DNA from: Planctomycetota bacterium
GTDB taxonomy: Bacteria; Planctomycetota; B15-G4
DNA: 64,000 bases
Assembly (NCBI GenBank): GCA_029259745.1
Contig: JAJDEO010000061.1
Location: 62,001-126,000 of the forward strand
Direction of reading: 5' to 3'
In this document: positions 28,287 through 36,791 of the stretch, in pieces
Layout: each line of letters begins with the position of its first letter
Position numbering within the stretch: the first letter of the stretch is position 1
Made by a program: the position numbers and the translations under genes
Notes under the pieces: generated by a model
What the model was told of the DNA's origin: nothing
Databases searched by the model: none
Seen by the model: the letters and a program-made list of their open reading frames with translations, nothing else

Positions 28287-29711
28287 TCACAGATCTTGTT
28301 GCATGAGTCCCAGAAGGAACTCGGCGTTCGAACCGGTTTTCTTCAGTCGAGTCATGAGCTTCTCGAGAGCGTCGACGGGCGTCTCACTGGCGAGGTTCGC
28401 GTACATCTTCTTGATCAGCAGGTTTTCCTGCGGATCGAGCAGCAGCTCGGCGTTCCGTGTCCCCGACTTGAGGATGTCGATCGCCGGGTAGAAACGTTGC
28501 TCGGCGATCTGACGCGAGAGCACGATCTCCATGTTTCCCGTGCCCTTGAACTCCTCGAAGATGACCTCGTCCATGCGCGAGTTCGTCTCGATGAGAGCCG
28601 TCGCGATGATCGTCAGCGACCCGCCGCCCTCGACGTTGCGCGCCGAGCTGAACATGCGCTTGGGCTTCTGCAGCGCGTTGGCCTCGAGGCCGCCGGACAT
28701 GATCTTGCCGCCCTTGGCCGCGGAGTTGAACGCGCGCCCGAGGCGGGTGAGGGAGTCCATCAGGAGGACGACGTCGAAGCCGGCTTCGACGAGGCTGCGC
28801 ACGCGGTCGGTGACGCGCTCGGCGACCTGGATGTGCCGGTTGGGCGACTCGTCGAACGTCGAGAAGATCACCTCGCCGTCGATGGTGCGCTGCATGTCGG
28901 TGACTTCTTCGGGCCGCTCGTCGACGAGGAAGACGACGAGCTTGACCTCTTTGTTGTTCTGCGTGATGGCGCGCGCGAGGTCCTTCATGAGCACCGTCTT
29001 ACCGGCGCGCGGCGGCGAGACGATGAGGCCGCGCTGGCCGTAGCCGATCGGCGCGACGAGGTCGACGACGCGTGACGAGAACTCACCCTCGTCATGGTTC
29101 TCGAGGCGGATGCGCGTGTCGGGGAAGACGGGCGTCATGTCGTCGAACGGCGTCCAGTCGGCCGCCGCGTCGGGCGCGAAGCCGTTGATCGCCGTGACGT
29201 CCGCGAGCGCGAAGTACTTGTCCTTGCGGTGTCCGCGTCGGACGCGTCCCGTGATCGTCATGCCGGGGCGCAAGCCGTACTTCTTGACGAGGTCGGCGCC
29301 GACGTAGAGGTCGTCGGGCGACGTCAGGAACGAGTTGCGGATCGCGCGCAGGAAGCCGTAGCCGTCCGGCATGACCTCGAGCTGCCCTTCGCCTTCGACG
29401 TGCAGCTTGGCCTTGTCGGCCGCCCGCAGGAACATCAGCAACAGCTTGTTGCGATCGATGCCGACGTGCGCGTTGACGTTGTAGTACTTCAGCGTCCGCA
29501 CGAGTTCGTCGATCGGCATCTCGCCGAGCTCGGCGATGCGCGCGGGGCGACGTGACCCTTCCTGCCCGGGAAGCGGCGGCGCCTTCTTGACGGCCTTCTT
29601 CACCTGGCGTGGCGCGTCCGCGGACTCCTCGGCAGGCATCTCGCCCGCCTCGTCGTCGTTGTCTTCAAAGGACAGTTCTTCCTGGGTCGCCTTGCGACGA
29701 GACGCAGCCAT
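28287..29711 (-). CDS. rho: Transcription termination factor Rho
   Basis: Hexameric RNA helicase of 474 residues. The N-terminal extension (about 1-60) is charged and Ala/Lys/Pro-rich. The Rho N-terminal helical domain and the RNA-binding cold-shock domain follow (GQLEVMPDGYGFLR, about 110-122). The ATPase core has P-loop SPPRAGKT (232-239), followed by LVVFLVDERPEEVTDM and LLMDSLTRLGRAFN. The C-terminal GTGNMEIVLSRQIAEQRFYPAIDI is highly typical. Rho in this organism fits the local lack of U-tracts after hairpins. The gene stands alone, and coaE lies about 110 bases upstream on the same strand. Confidence 0.97.
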   Translation of the reverse strand: MAASRRKATQEELSFEDNDDEAGEMPAEESADAPRQVKKAVKKAPPLPGQEGSRRPARIAELGEMPIDELVRTLKYYNVNAHVGIDRNKLLLMFLRAADKAKLHVEGEGQLEVMPDGYGFLRAIRNSFLTSPDDLYVGADLVKKYGLRPGMTITGRVRRGHRKDKYFALADVTAINGFAPDAAADWTPFDDMTPVFPDTRIRLENHDEGEFSSRVVDLVAPIGYGQRGLIVSPPRAGKTVLMKDLARAITQNNKEVKLVVFLVDERPEEVTDMQRTIDGEVIFSTFDESPNRHIQVAERVTDRVRSLVEAGFDVVLLMDSLTRLGRAFNSAAKGGKIMSGGLEANALQKPKRMFSSARNVEGGGSLTIIATALIETNSRMDEVIFEEFKGTGNMEIVLSRQIAEQRFYPAIDILKSGTRNAELLLDPQENLLIKKMYANLASETPVDALEKLMTRLKKTGSNAEFLLGLMQQDL

Positions 29712-29819
29712 GTAAGAATCCGCGCGTGCGGGACGAGTGGGGCGGCGGTTCGATCGGACGTGATCGGCGCCGGGGAGAAGACGTGCCGCCGGGGCGGTGG
29801 TTCGTTGCCGGTGTCGCGA

Positions 29820-30416
29820 TCAGCGATCGGCGCCGAGACCCAGACGCGCTAGCAGCGCGTCGACGTTCCGCTCAAGATCCTCGATTGAGCCGAAGTTTTC
29901 CAGTACGTGGTCGGCTCGGGCACGCTTCTCGTCGAGGCTGGCCTGGTGGAGCTCACGCCGCTTTCGCTCGTCCTCGTCCCAGCCGCGCACGGTTGTCGTG
30001 CGGTCGTCGCGGTCGGCGGGGTGACTGTCGATGAAGACCCAGATCGTCACGCGATCGGCCAGCGGGGACTCGATCAGAAGCGGCACATCGAGCACCACGG
30101 GGCGTTCCTGGGCCGCCTCGAGGCCGGCCAGCAACCGCGCCCGAACGGCCGGATGGACGATCGCATTGAGGTCTGCGGTGTCGGCGGCGGTGGCGAAAGC
30201 GCGGTCTGCGAGCACGGCGCGGTCGAGTTTGCCGTCCTCGTCGATGACCTCTGGGCCGAATCGCGCGCCGAGGGCCACGAGGACCTCCGGGGAGGCGACG
30301 ACGGCCCGTGCCTCAGCGTCGGCATCAAGCACGAGGAGCCCGCGCCGGGCCATGATCCCAGCCACGGACGATTTTCCGCTGGCGACGCCTCCGAGCAACC
30401 CGATGATCGGTTCCAT
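29820..30416 (-). CDS. coaE: Dephospho-CoA kinase
   Basis: Last enzyme of coenzyme A synthesis, which phosphorylates the 3' hydroxyl of dephospho-CoA. The 198 residues match the family length. Visible: P-loop GGVASGKS (9-16), LLVLDADAEARAVV, NAIVHPAVRARL and VVLDVPLLIES, all typical CoaE motifs, and WVFIDSHPADRDDR in place of the usual VVVxxPxxxQxxR strand. The ATG at 30416 was chosen over upstream in-frame starts because the P-loop must lie near the N-terminus. It is divergent from the coiled-coil protein gene, whose promoter lies at 30460-30488. Confidence 0.93.
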   Translation of the reverse strand: MEPIIGLLGGVASGKSSVAGIMARRGLLVLDADAEARAVVASPEVLVALGARFGPEVIDEDGKLDRAVLADRAFATAADTADLNAIVHPAVRARLLAGLEAAQERPVVLDVPLLIESPLADRVTIWVFIDSHPADRDDRTTTVRGWDEDERKRRELHQASLDEKRARADHVLENFGSIEDLERNVDALLARLGLGADR

Positions 30417-30459
30417 ACCCCCGCAGGGTACCTCGATCGACCTGTGTCGGTCGCCTGCG

Positions 30460-30488
30460 TTGCCGCGCGCGGGGTGTCTCCCTATAAT
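30460..30488 (+). promoter_or_regulatory. Sigma-70-type promoter
   Basis: TTGCCG (30460-30465) and a perfect TATAAT (30483-30488) are separated by 17 bases, the optimal spacing for housekeeping sigma. It lies about 55 bases before the GTG at 30544 and is the clearest vegetative promoter in the window. AGAGG precedes the start codon as ribosome-binding site. Confidence 0.8.
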
Positions 30489-30543
30489 CCGCGCCTTCGT
30501 CACCCTGACGCCCCGAATACCGAAGCCAAGAAGAGGTCCCGCC

Positions 30544-31788
30544 GTGAACGACGTCCTCCGCACTCGCTCCCAGGCCGGCAACGCGATGGTTTGGGCCATC
30601 GTCTTCGCCATCTTGTTCCTCGCATCCGGATTCGTGGCTTACGCCCTGTCCTCCGATATCGCGCGGGCGAATGACGCAGAGGTCGCGGCCAAGGCGGCGC
30701 TCCAGGCCGAGAAGGATGCGCGCACGTCCGACCTCGAGGCGAAGCTCGAGATCTCGCGTGCCACCGGCTTCCGCGACGACGCGAACGACTTCTCCGACAC
30801 GTCGGTCGAGGCGATCAACACCTTCATCGCCTCGGCGAAGACCGAACTCGGCCCGGCGCTGGGTGGGCCCGACACGAAGGTCACGCTCGACAAGGCCGCC
30901 GCTGAGCTGCTCAAGCGCGTGCGCACCCTGAAGACGGCGCTCGCCCAGGCCGAGGCTGACGTCAAGGCTGCGAACGATCGCGCCGGACTCTCGTCGTCGA
31001 GCGTCAACGACACCGAGGCGCGCTACAAGCAAGAGGTTGCCGACCTGACGCAGCAGCTCCAAGACGAGCAGGATCGTGCCGCGGCCCAGGCCCAGGCGGA
31101 TCAGGATCGTATCGACGAGCTGCTCGCGAAGAACTCGGCCGAAGAGGACCGCCGTCGCGTCGCCGAAGACGAGCGTGACTCGCAGGCCGTGGCAGCTGCC
31201 AAGTCCAAGGCCACCGACGCGGCACTGCTTTCGTCGCTCGGCGCCAAGGTCGCCGTCGTCGAGCCCGAAGCCATCGATGGCAAGGTGCTCGAAGTCTCCG
31301 GCAACGGTTCGATGGCATTCCTCGACATCGGTGGTCGTGACGGCCTCAAGCGCGGCACGCGCTTCGAGCTCCTGCGTCGCGGCCTCGACGGCAAGCTCAC
31401 GGCGCGCGGGTTCCTCACGGTCGAAACCGTCGAGAGCGACCTCGCGATGGCAAGCCTCGACGGTGACGTCAACGTCTTCGACCCGATGCTTCCCGGCGAT
31501 CTCGTCCGCAACCCGCACTTCGATCGCGGCGAGAACAAGCGCTACTTCCTGCTCGGTGAGTTCCCGCTCACGACGAGCCGCGAGTTCATCGGTCAGCGTC
31601 TCGACGACCTGGGCGCCAGTGTCGACGACACGCTCAGCGTCGGCACCGACGTGCTCGTCCTCGGCAGCAAGAACCTCTCGGACGAGTTCGCTCCCGAGCT
31701 GACCGAAACCGAGGAGTACGCCTTCGCGACGAAGGTCGGCATGCGCATCATGCGCCTCGCCGATCTCAAGCCCTTCCTGCGCTACTAA
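30544..31788 (+). CDS. Membrane-anchored coiled-coil protein with BRCT-like C-terminus
   Basis: Protein of 414 residues. One membrane segment (about 15-36) is followed by a long Ala/Glu/Lys/Asp-rich coiled coil (about 38-235; for example KAALQAEKDARTSDLEAKLE, RYKQEVADLTQQLQDEQDRA). A small beta-domain follows at about 245-310 (GKVLEVSGNGSMAFLDIGG, RDGLKRGTRFELLRRG). Residues about 330-378 (FLLGEFPLTTSREFIGQRL ... GTDVLVLGSK) resemble a BRCT domain as found in NAD-dependent DNA ligase. The function is unknown. The GTG at 30544 has AGAGG 8-9 bases upstream and a strong promoter before it; the longer open frame overlaps coaE antisense. Confidence 0.82.
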   Translation: MNDVLRTRSQAGNAMVWAIVFAILFLASGFVAYALSSDIARANDAEVAAKAALQAEKDARTSDLEAKLEISRATGFRDDANDFSDTSVEAINTFIASAKTELGPALGGPDTKVTLDKAAAELLKRVRTLKTALAQAEADVKAANDRAGLSSSSVNDTEARYKQEVADLTQQLQDEQDRAAAQAQADQDRIDELLAKNSAEEDRRRVAEDERDSQAVAAAKSKATDAALLSSLGAKVAVVEPEAIDGKVLEVSGNGSMAFLDIGGRDGLKRGTRFELLRRGLDGKLTARGFLTVETVESDLAMASLDGDVNVFDPMLPGDLVRNPHFDRGENKRYFLLGEFPLTTSREFIGQRLDDLGASVDDTLSVGTDVLVLGSKNLSDEFAPELTETEEYAFATKVGMRIMRLADLKPFLRY

Positions 31789-31828
31789 AGGGCCCCAGGG
31801 CAGCTGACGGGCGGACGCCTCGAACGCC

Positions 31829-32599
31829 ATGCGCGTCGACGTCGCCTTCACGATCGCGGATGTGCCTGATCCCGTTCCGGACGGGGTCCATGCCATCGTC
31901 ATCGATGTCGTGCGCGCGATGTCGGTCGTCGCCCACGCGCTGAAGCATGGTGCCGCCGGCGTGCGGCCTGTTGCCGATGTCGCCGAGGCGCGCGAGCGAG
32001 CTGCTGCGAGTGGTGCACTGCTCGGCGGCGAACGCGGCGGGCTTGCGCTCGAGGGTTTCGACCTCGGAAACTCGCCGGGGCACTACGACGCGGCGCGCTG
32101 CGCTGGGCGTGGTGTCATCCTCACGACGAGCAACGGCACGCGGGCCGTCGAGGCCGTGACGTCGGCGGCGTCGATCTGGGGGGCGGGCTTCGTCAACGCC
32201 GAGGCGACGGTGCGCGGAGTGCTCGCCGAGCGCGGTGGGGTTGCTGCGTGCGAGCGGGCCGTGGGCGACGAGCTGGTCGCCGGCGACGTGCTCATCGTCT
32301 GCGCCGGTTCGGGAGACCGGGCGGCTGCGGACGACATCGCCGCCGCCGGGTGTCTCGTGGGTTCCTTCGCTCTGCTGGGCGGGGCCTCAGGCACGGATGC
32401 GGCGCGCACGGCCGTCGCGCTCTTCGACACGTGGCGCAGCGATCTGCTCGGCTTGGCTCGACGCTCGCTCTCGGGGCGCAAGTTGGCGACGATAGGGCTC
32501 GGCGCAGACCTCGAGCTCTGCGCAACCGTCGACACCCTGCCCGTCGCAGCGCGTCTCGACGACGACGGAGTCTTCCGCCAGGTCTCGCTGGGCCCATGA
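31829..32599 (+). CDS. comB: ComB-like 2-phosphosulfolactate phosphatase family protein
   Basis: Protein of 256 residues similar to the ComB family, Mg-dependent phosphatases first described for 2-phosphosulfolactate in coenzyme M synthesis but common in bacteria that do not make coenzyme M. Visible family motifs are VIDVVRAMSVVAHAL (equivalent to the usual DVLRATTT), LLGGERGGLALEGFDLGNSP, ILTTSNGTRAV and VLIVCAGSGDR. It is cytoplasmic. Its stop overlaps the tatC start, so the two are co-transcribed. The true substrate in this organism is uncertain. Confidence 0.85.
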   Translation: MRVDVAFTIADVPDPVPDGVHAIVIDVVRAMSVVAHALKHGAAGVRPVADVAEARERAAASGALLGGERGGLALEGFDLGNSPGHYDAARCAGRGVILTTSNGTRAVEAVTSAASIWGAGFVNAEATVRGVLAERGGVAACERAVGDELVAGDVLIVCAGSGDRAAADDIAAAGCLVGSFALLGGASGTDAARTAVALFDTWRSDLLGLARRSLSGRKLATIGLGADLELCATVDTLPVAARLDDDGVFRQVSLGP

Positions 32600-33390
32600 C
32601 CGAAACGAACGCACCCCTCGACGACGATGCGGCGCTCGAAGCCTCGCGCATGCCCTTACGTCAGCACCTCGAAGAGCTGCGCTCGCGGCTCATCAAGTCG
32701 ACCGTGCTGCTGATGACGCTGCTCGTGGCCGGGTTGTTCCTCAAGGACTTCCTGCACTGGGTGATCGTCCTGCCGTGGGACACGGCGCGTGCGGCGATCG
32801 CGGAGAACGGGCGCGACATCGGGACGCTGGGCGTCATCAAGCCGCACGAGCAGATGGTGTTCGCGATCAAGGTGTCGGGCGTCTTCGCGATCATCGTGGG
32901 CTCGCCGTACTACCTCGCGCAGGCCTGGGGGTTTATCCAGAGCGGGCTGCTGAAGCGTGAGCGTGTCGCGATCCACAAGAGCTTCCCGCTCGCTGTGGGG
33001 ATGTTCGCCGTCGGCCTGCTGTTCGGGTACTACGTGCTCGTGCCGATGGGGCTGCGTTTCATGCTCACGTTCTACGACGCCGAGCAGATCTCGATCCAGG
33101 TGACCCTGAGCGAGTACTTCTCGGTGCTCTCCGCGCTGACGGTCCTGATGGGCTTCGTCTTCGAGCTGCCGCTGCTGATGTGGGTGGTCGTCCGAGCCGG
33201 GATCATGGAGGCGTCGACGCTGAGCTCGTCGCGACGCATGGCCTTCGTGGTCTTCCTCGTCTTCGCGACGCTGCTCACGCCGCCCGATCCGGCTACGCAG
33301 TTGCTGGTCGCGATCCCGATGTACGGGCTCTACGAGATCGGCCTGCGCTTCGCCGACAAGGCCCAGCGCGCCTACGACGAGGCGATCTGA
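32596..33390 (+). CDS. tatC: Sec-independent protein translocase subunit TatC
   Basis: Polytopic core of the twin-arginine translocase, which exports folded proteins. The 264 residues carry about six membrane segments, the N-terminal signature MPLRQHLEELRSRLIKS that binds the Tat signal, and the conserved Glu in FVFELPLLM. The ATG at 32596 shares bases with the comB stop (ATGA). No tatA or tatB gene lies nearby. A hydrophilic N-terminal stretch of about 18 residues before the signature is longer than in many homologues. Confidence 0.95.
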   Translation: MTETNAPLDDDAALEASRMPLRQHLEELRSRLIKSTVLLMTLLVAGLFLKDFLHWVIVLPWDTARAAIAENGRDIGTLGVIKPHEQMVFAIKVSGVFAIIVGSPYYLAQAWGFIQSGLLKRERVAIHKSFPLAVGMFAVGLLFGYYVLVPMGLRFMLTFYDAEQISIQVTLSEYFSVLSALTVLMGFVFELPLLMWVVVRAGIMEASTLSSSRRMAFVVFLVFATLLTPPDPATQLLVAIPMYGLYEIGLRFADKAQRAYDEAI

Positions 33391-33498
33391 GGCGGCGCGC
33401 GGGGTGACGGCGGCGGTGCCGTGGGGCTACCATGCTCGGTCGCCGCGGGGTGTCCTGCGACGCCTCCGAGTCACCCTCCCACTGCAAGTGTCTCCGCC

Positions 33499-34593
33499 AT
33501 GAACCTCGCCTGCGGCATCGTCGGCCTCCCCAACGTCGGCAAGTCGACTCTGTTCAACGCGATCACGAAGGCGGGCGCCGAGTCGGCGAACTACCCCTTC
33601 TGCACGATCGAGCCCAACGTCGGAATGGTGGCCGTGCCGGACGCGCGCCTGGCGTCGATCAACGAGCACATCGAGACGAAGGAGATAATCCCGGCGGTCC
33701 TGAAGGTGGTGGATATCGCGGGGCTCGTCGCGGGCGCCAGCAAGGGTGAGGGCCTGGGCAACCAGTTCCTCGGCAACATCCGCGAGACCCACGCGATCCT
33801 GCACGTGGTGCGTTGCTTCGATGACGACGATGTCGTGCACGTGTCGGGCACCGTCGACCCGATCGGAGACATCGGCGTGATCGAGCTCGAACTCGCGATG
33901 GCCGATCTCGGCACGGTGACGCGGGCGCACGAGAAGGCGTTGAAGAAGAGTCGCAGTCAGGACGCGCAGGCGAAGAAGGAGGTGGGTGTGCTCGAGCGCG
34001 CGATGGCGCACCTCGAGACGGGCGCGTTGCTGCGCGCCGGCGACTGGAGCGAGGCTGACCTCGAAACTCTTGATCCGCTCTTCCCGCTCACGATGAAGCC
34101 TGTGCTCTACGTGGCGAACGTCGCCGAGGACGACCTCGAGGGCAACAGTCCCTACGTCGCTGCCGTGCGCGAGCATGCCGCGCAGCAGGGCGCCGAGGTG
34201 ATCGCGCTGTGCGCGCAGCTCGAGAACGAGCTTGCGTCACTCGACGACGCCGAGAAGGCCGACTTCCTCGCAGACCTCGGCTTGGAAGCTGCCGGCCTCG
34301 ACCGACTCGTCGTGCGTGCGTTCGAGCTGCTCGGCCTGATGACGTTCTTCACGGCCGGTCCCAAGGAGATCCGCGCGTGGACGATTCGGCGCGGTGCGGC
34401 GGGGCCGGAGGCCGCGGGTGTGATTCACACCGACTTCGAGAAGCTCTACATCCGCGCGGAGGTGTACTCGGTGGATGACCTCGTACAGCATAAGAGCGAA
34501 GGGGCGATTCGGAGTGCCGGGAAGATGCGGGTGGAGGGGCGGGACTATGTCATGCGGGATTCGGATGTGGCGCATTTCTTGGTTGGGAAGTAG
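33499..34593 (+). CDS. ychF: Redox-regulated ATPase YchF
   Basis: Obg-type P-loop protein of 364 residues, matching the usual 363. It binds ATP rather than GTP because the specificity motif is N-x-x-E (VANVAED) instead of NKxD. Other motifs: P-loop GLPNVGKS (9-16), DIAGLVAGASKGEGLGN and the C-terminal TGS domain (EIRAWTIRRGAAGPEAAG ... VEGRDYVMRDSDVAHFLVG). It is ribosome-associated and linked to stress regulation in E. coli. The ATG at 33499 starts MNLACGIVGLPN as in homologues. Copy 1 of the inverted-repeat element begins 19 bases after the stop. Confidence 0.96.
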   Translation: MNLACGIVGLPNVGKSTLFNAITKAGAESANYPFCTIEPNVGMVAVPDARLASINEHIETKEIIPAVLKVVDIAGLVAGASKGEGLGNQFLGNIRETHAILHVVRCFDDDDVVHVSGTVDPIGDIGVIELELAMADLGTVTRAHEKALKKSRSQDAQAKKEVGVLERAMAHLETGALLRAGDWSEADLETLDPLFPLTMKPVLYVANVAEDDLEGNSPYVAAVREHAAQQGAEVIALCAQLENELASLDDAEKADFLADLGLEAAGLDRLVVRAFELLGLMTFFTAGPKEIRAWTIRRGAAGPEAAGVIHTDFEKLYIRAEVYSVDDLVQHKSEGAIRSAGKMRVEGRDYVMRDSDVAHFLVGK

Positions 34594-34611
34594 GGCGGAG
34601 GGTGTTTGTCC

Positions 34612-34732
34612 GCCGTCGTCGGACGACAGGGACGTCGGCGCTCAGGCACGGCTCGTGGGACGTGTGGGATCTCGTGACGGTGGCTTCGACGCCGTGAAGT
34701 CGCTGCCGACGTCCCTGTCGTCCGACGACGGC
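34612..34732 (+). repeat. Inverted-repeat element, copy 1 (28-65-28)
   Basis: The arms at 34612-34639 and 34705-34732 are perfect 28-nt reverse complements around a 65-nt centre. Copy 2, 428 bases on, has the same layout, and the one arm change (A-T to G-C at arm position 12) is compensated on both sides. Identity with copy 2 extends about 6 bases 5' and 17 bases 3' of the arms, indicating a fairly recent duplication. The centre is 51 of 65 identical to copy 2, with the differences clustered in two blocks. Confidence 0.88.
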
Positions 34733-35039
34733 TCGGTGCGTGCCGGTCGCGGCGAGGTGCCATAGTCCTCGGGGAGTTGGGGTAAGTGGTGCTTGGGACG
34801 GCGGTTCGGTCGTCACGGCCTGGAGGGCGCGCTGGATCGTTGATCCTCGGGGACGGTTGGGTGCGAGAGCTTGGGCTGCTTTGCAGGTGGCCTTGGGTGC
34901 TTGGTGAGTTGGTGGATGTCGTCGGGTACTCGTGCTCGCGCTGACGCGGGAGTGCTCGTGGGGGCAGCCCCGTGGAGTGGAGCCCTTGCGGAGCTCAGGC
35001 GGAGCGGGGCGTACGGGAGATGCTCCGACGTTCTTGTCC

Positions 35040-35160
35040 GCCGTCGTCGGGCGACAGGGACGTCGGCGCTCAGGCACGCCTGTTGGCGTCGGTGGGATCT
35101 CGTGACGGTGGTGAGGGCGGCGTGAAGTCGCTGCCGACGTCCCTGTCGCCCGACGACGGC
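35040..35160 (+). repeat. Inverted-repeat element, copy 2 (28-65-28)
   Basis: The arms at 35040-35067 and 35133-35160 are perfect 28-nt reverse complements with a 65-nt centre. The centre contains GCTCAGGCACG, GTGGGATC and GTGAAGTCGCT, conserved in copy 1 and, inverted and partly, in copy 3. The same strand orientation as copy 1 is kept. The element is followed by TCGGTGCGTGCCGGTCG, also found after copy 1. Confidence 0.88.
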
Positions 35161-35339
35161 TCGGTGCGTGCCGGTCGTTGCCGGGTGCCGCTGCGGACTG
35201 GCGCATAGCCGTCGAGCAAGGAGCGAGAGCGCCGGGCATGCGTGCTCATTCGAGGGTCTGGCTCGCTGGCGAAGCCGGATACTCCTCGGGAGCGATGGTC
35301 TGGTCGTCTACGAGGCGGCGAGGTGCGACGTGCGCGACG

Positions 35340-36791
35340 TCAGTTCACCGGAGCGTACGCCCACACCTCGTGACCGACCCCGACGAGGAGCGCCGCTGCG
35401 TTCGAGTCAGGTGCTCCGAACGCAGCGATGGGTGCGTAGGACGACGCGAACTCCTCGTGCCATGCGAGGTTTCCTGCGGGGTCGAAGACGTAGACCTCGG
35501 AGCGATTATCGGTGTAGCCGATCGTACGCGACAGGGCCATCCAGGGTTCGTCGCCGTCGGTCCACGGGAGCCAGGCGATCTGCACGTTGTCTACGCCGGT
35601 CGCTGCGAGCTTGCGAACGTAGAGCTCCTGGAGTTGGCGATCGAGGATGCGGACCTTGCCGGCGACTTCGGTGACGAAGAGTGGTTCGCCTGATGGCGAC
35701 GTCGCCGTTTCGAACGTCGACGAGAGGGTGGACGCGACGTCAACGTGGTAGCCCTCGGCGTTCCGGACCACTGCTCCGTCCGTGCTACCGTTGACGTGCA
35801 CGATCTCGAGTGCCGTATCGCCGAACAGGTCGACGACCGCAACCGAGTGCACGTTCACGGCATCGTTGTACGTGAGCGTGTGGCCTTCGTCGTCGAGGAC
35901 GAAGACGCCGCCCTTTCCGTTGCACCCCACGACGTGCTCGCGGTCGCCATCGCCGTCTAGGTCTCCCGATGCCAGGCTCAGGGCGCTCGGCGCCTTCCGC
36001 CCGCCGTCTCCCGCGTCGTTCGGAAATCGCCAGAGTTCACGACCTTCCGTGTCGTATCGAATGATGTTCCAACGGTGCGAGATGTACCCCTCGATTCCGG
36101 CCTTCCCCATCAGCGGAACGACGCCGAACGGTGGAGCGATGGCCAACGAGCGTTCGACCTCACCCTTCGCGTCGACGATAGAAACGCCGGCCTTCGTCAC
36201 GATGCATAGACGCGGTGATGTTTCGTTTTCCGTCGTGAACGGCGTCAACGTCCGTACGGGCGCGGCGAGTTCGACGAAGCGCTCGCGCGTGAGTGTTCGT
36301 GGAGCCGTGACGCGCGGTGCGGGGTCGACGTGAATCGCGGGAGGTTTGACGAGCTTGTCGCGCCAATCGGGTGACTTGCGCGAGAAGTACGCGTCGAATG
36401 CGTGAGCGTCGAGCACGATGTCCTCGCTCTCCGAGTTCAAGTTCTCGGGGAACGTGCCGGCTTCGACGTCGAAGGTCACGGCTTCATAGCCTTCGGGAAC
36501 GTGGTGGAAGAACTCCAGCGTCTTGGGTTGGTCGGCCGGCATTCCTTGCTCGCAGGGATCGATCAGCTTCACCCAACGAAACCCGCGTTCGAGCGCACAG
36601 TGGATGATGATGCCCAAGTTGCCCATGACGGCACCCACGACGGGCTCGTTCGGATCGAACGGGATCGTCACGCGGGACGTGTTCTCGTCGATGATCTCGT
36701 GCGTGAAGCGGGCTGGCGCCGGCGCCTCTTCGCGACAGGCCGCGAGGGTGACGGCGAGCGTTGCGATGACGGCGAGGACAGTGCGAGTCAT
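35340..36791 (-). CDS. Lipoprotein with C-terminal beta-propeller-like region
   Basis: Protein of 483 residues with a lipoprotein signal (VTLAACREE, Cys19). Residues about 30-150 form an unrecognised domain. From about 200 on, beta-strand repeats (RLCIVTKAGVSIVDAKGEVE, GVFVLDDEGHTLTY, EVYVFDPAGNLAWH) and one FG-GAP-like loop (LASGDLDGDGDREHVVG) suggest a propeller. It is probably anchored outside the cytoplasm. Its ATG overlaps the thiG stop (ATGA), making it the fourth gene of the thiS operon, although nothing in it suggests a thiamine function. Confidence 0.75.
   Translation of the reverse strand: MTRTVLAVIATLAVTLAACREEAPAPARFTHEIIDENTSRVTIPFDPNEPVVGAVMGNLGIIIHCALERGFRWVKLIDPCEQGMPADQPKTLEFFHHVPEGYEAVTFDVEAGTFPENLNSESEDIVLDAHAFDAYFSRKSPDWRDKLVKPPAIHVDPAPRVTAPRTLTRERFVELAAPVRTLTPFTTENETSPRLCIVTKAGVSIVDAKGEVERSLAIAPPFGVVPLMGKAGIEGYISHRWNIIRYDTEGRELWRFPNDAGDGGRKAPSALSLASGDLDGDGDREHVVGCNGKGGVFVLDDEGHTLTYNDAVNVHSVAVVDLFGDTALEIVHVNGSTDGAVVRNAEGYHVDVASTLSSTFETATSPSGEPLFVTEVAGKVRILDRQLQELYVRKLAATGVDNVQIAWLPWTDGDEPWMALSRTIGYTDNRSEVYVFDPAGNLAWHEEFASSYAPIAAFGAPDSNAAALLVGVGHEVWAYAPVN

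Larger units (their letters stand above)
34594..35339. other. Non-coding region with paired inverted-repeat elements
   Basis: This is the longest gene-free stretch of the window (746 bases), between the 3' ends of ychF and a convergent lipoprotein gene. It contains element copies 1 and 2 in direct orientation, 428 bases apart start to start. The sequence between them (about 34763-35033) and after copy 2 shows no coding signal. Base use (runs of G and GT) differs from that of the nearby genes. Confidence 0.6.

Noticed and set aside
34612..35160. The two element copies as ends of an insertion sequence
   Set aside because: Only about 300 bases lie between them, no transposase is seen, they are direct repeats of a complete element, and the arms co-vary rather than being constant.
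34550..35239. Open frame across the inverted-repeat pair encoding an Arg/Pro/Ser-rich repeated peptide
   Set aside because: The repetition is that of the DNA element itself; changes between copies preserve arm pairing rather than protein sequence.
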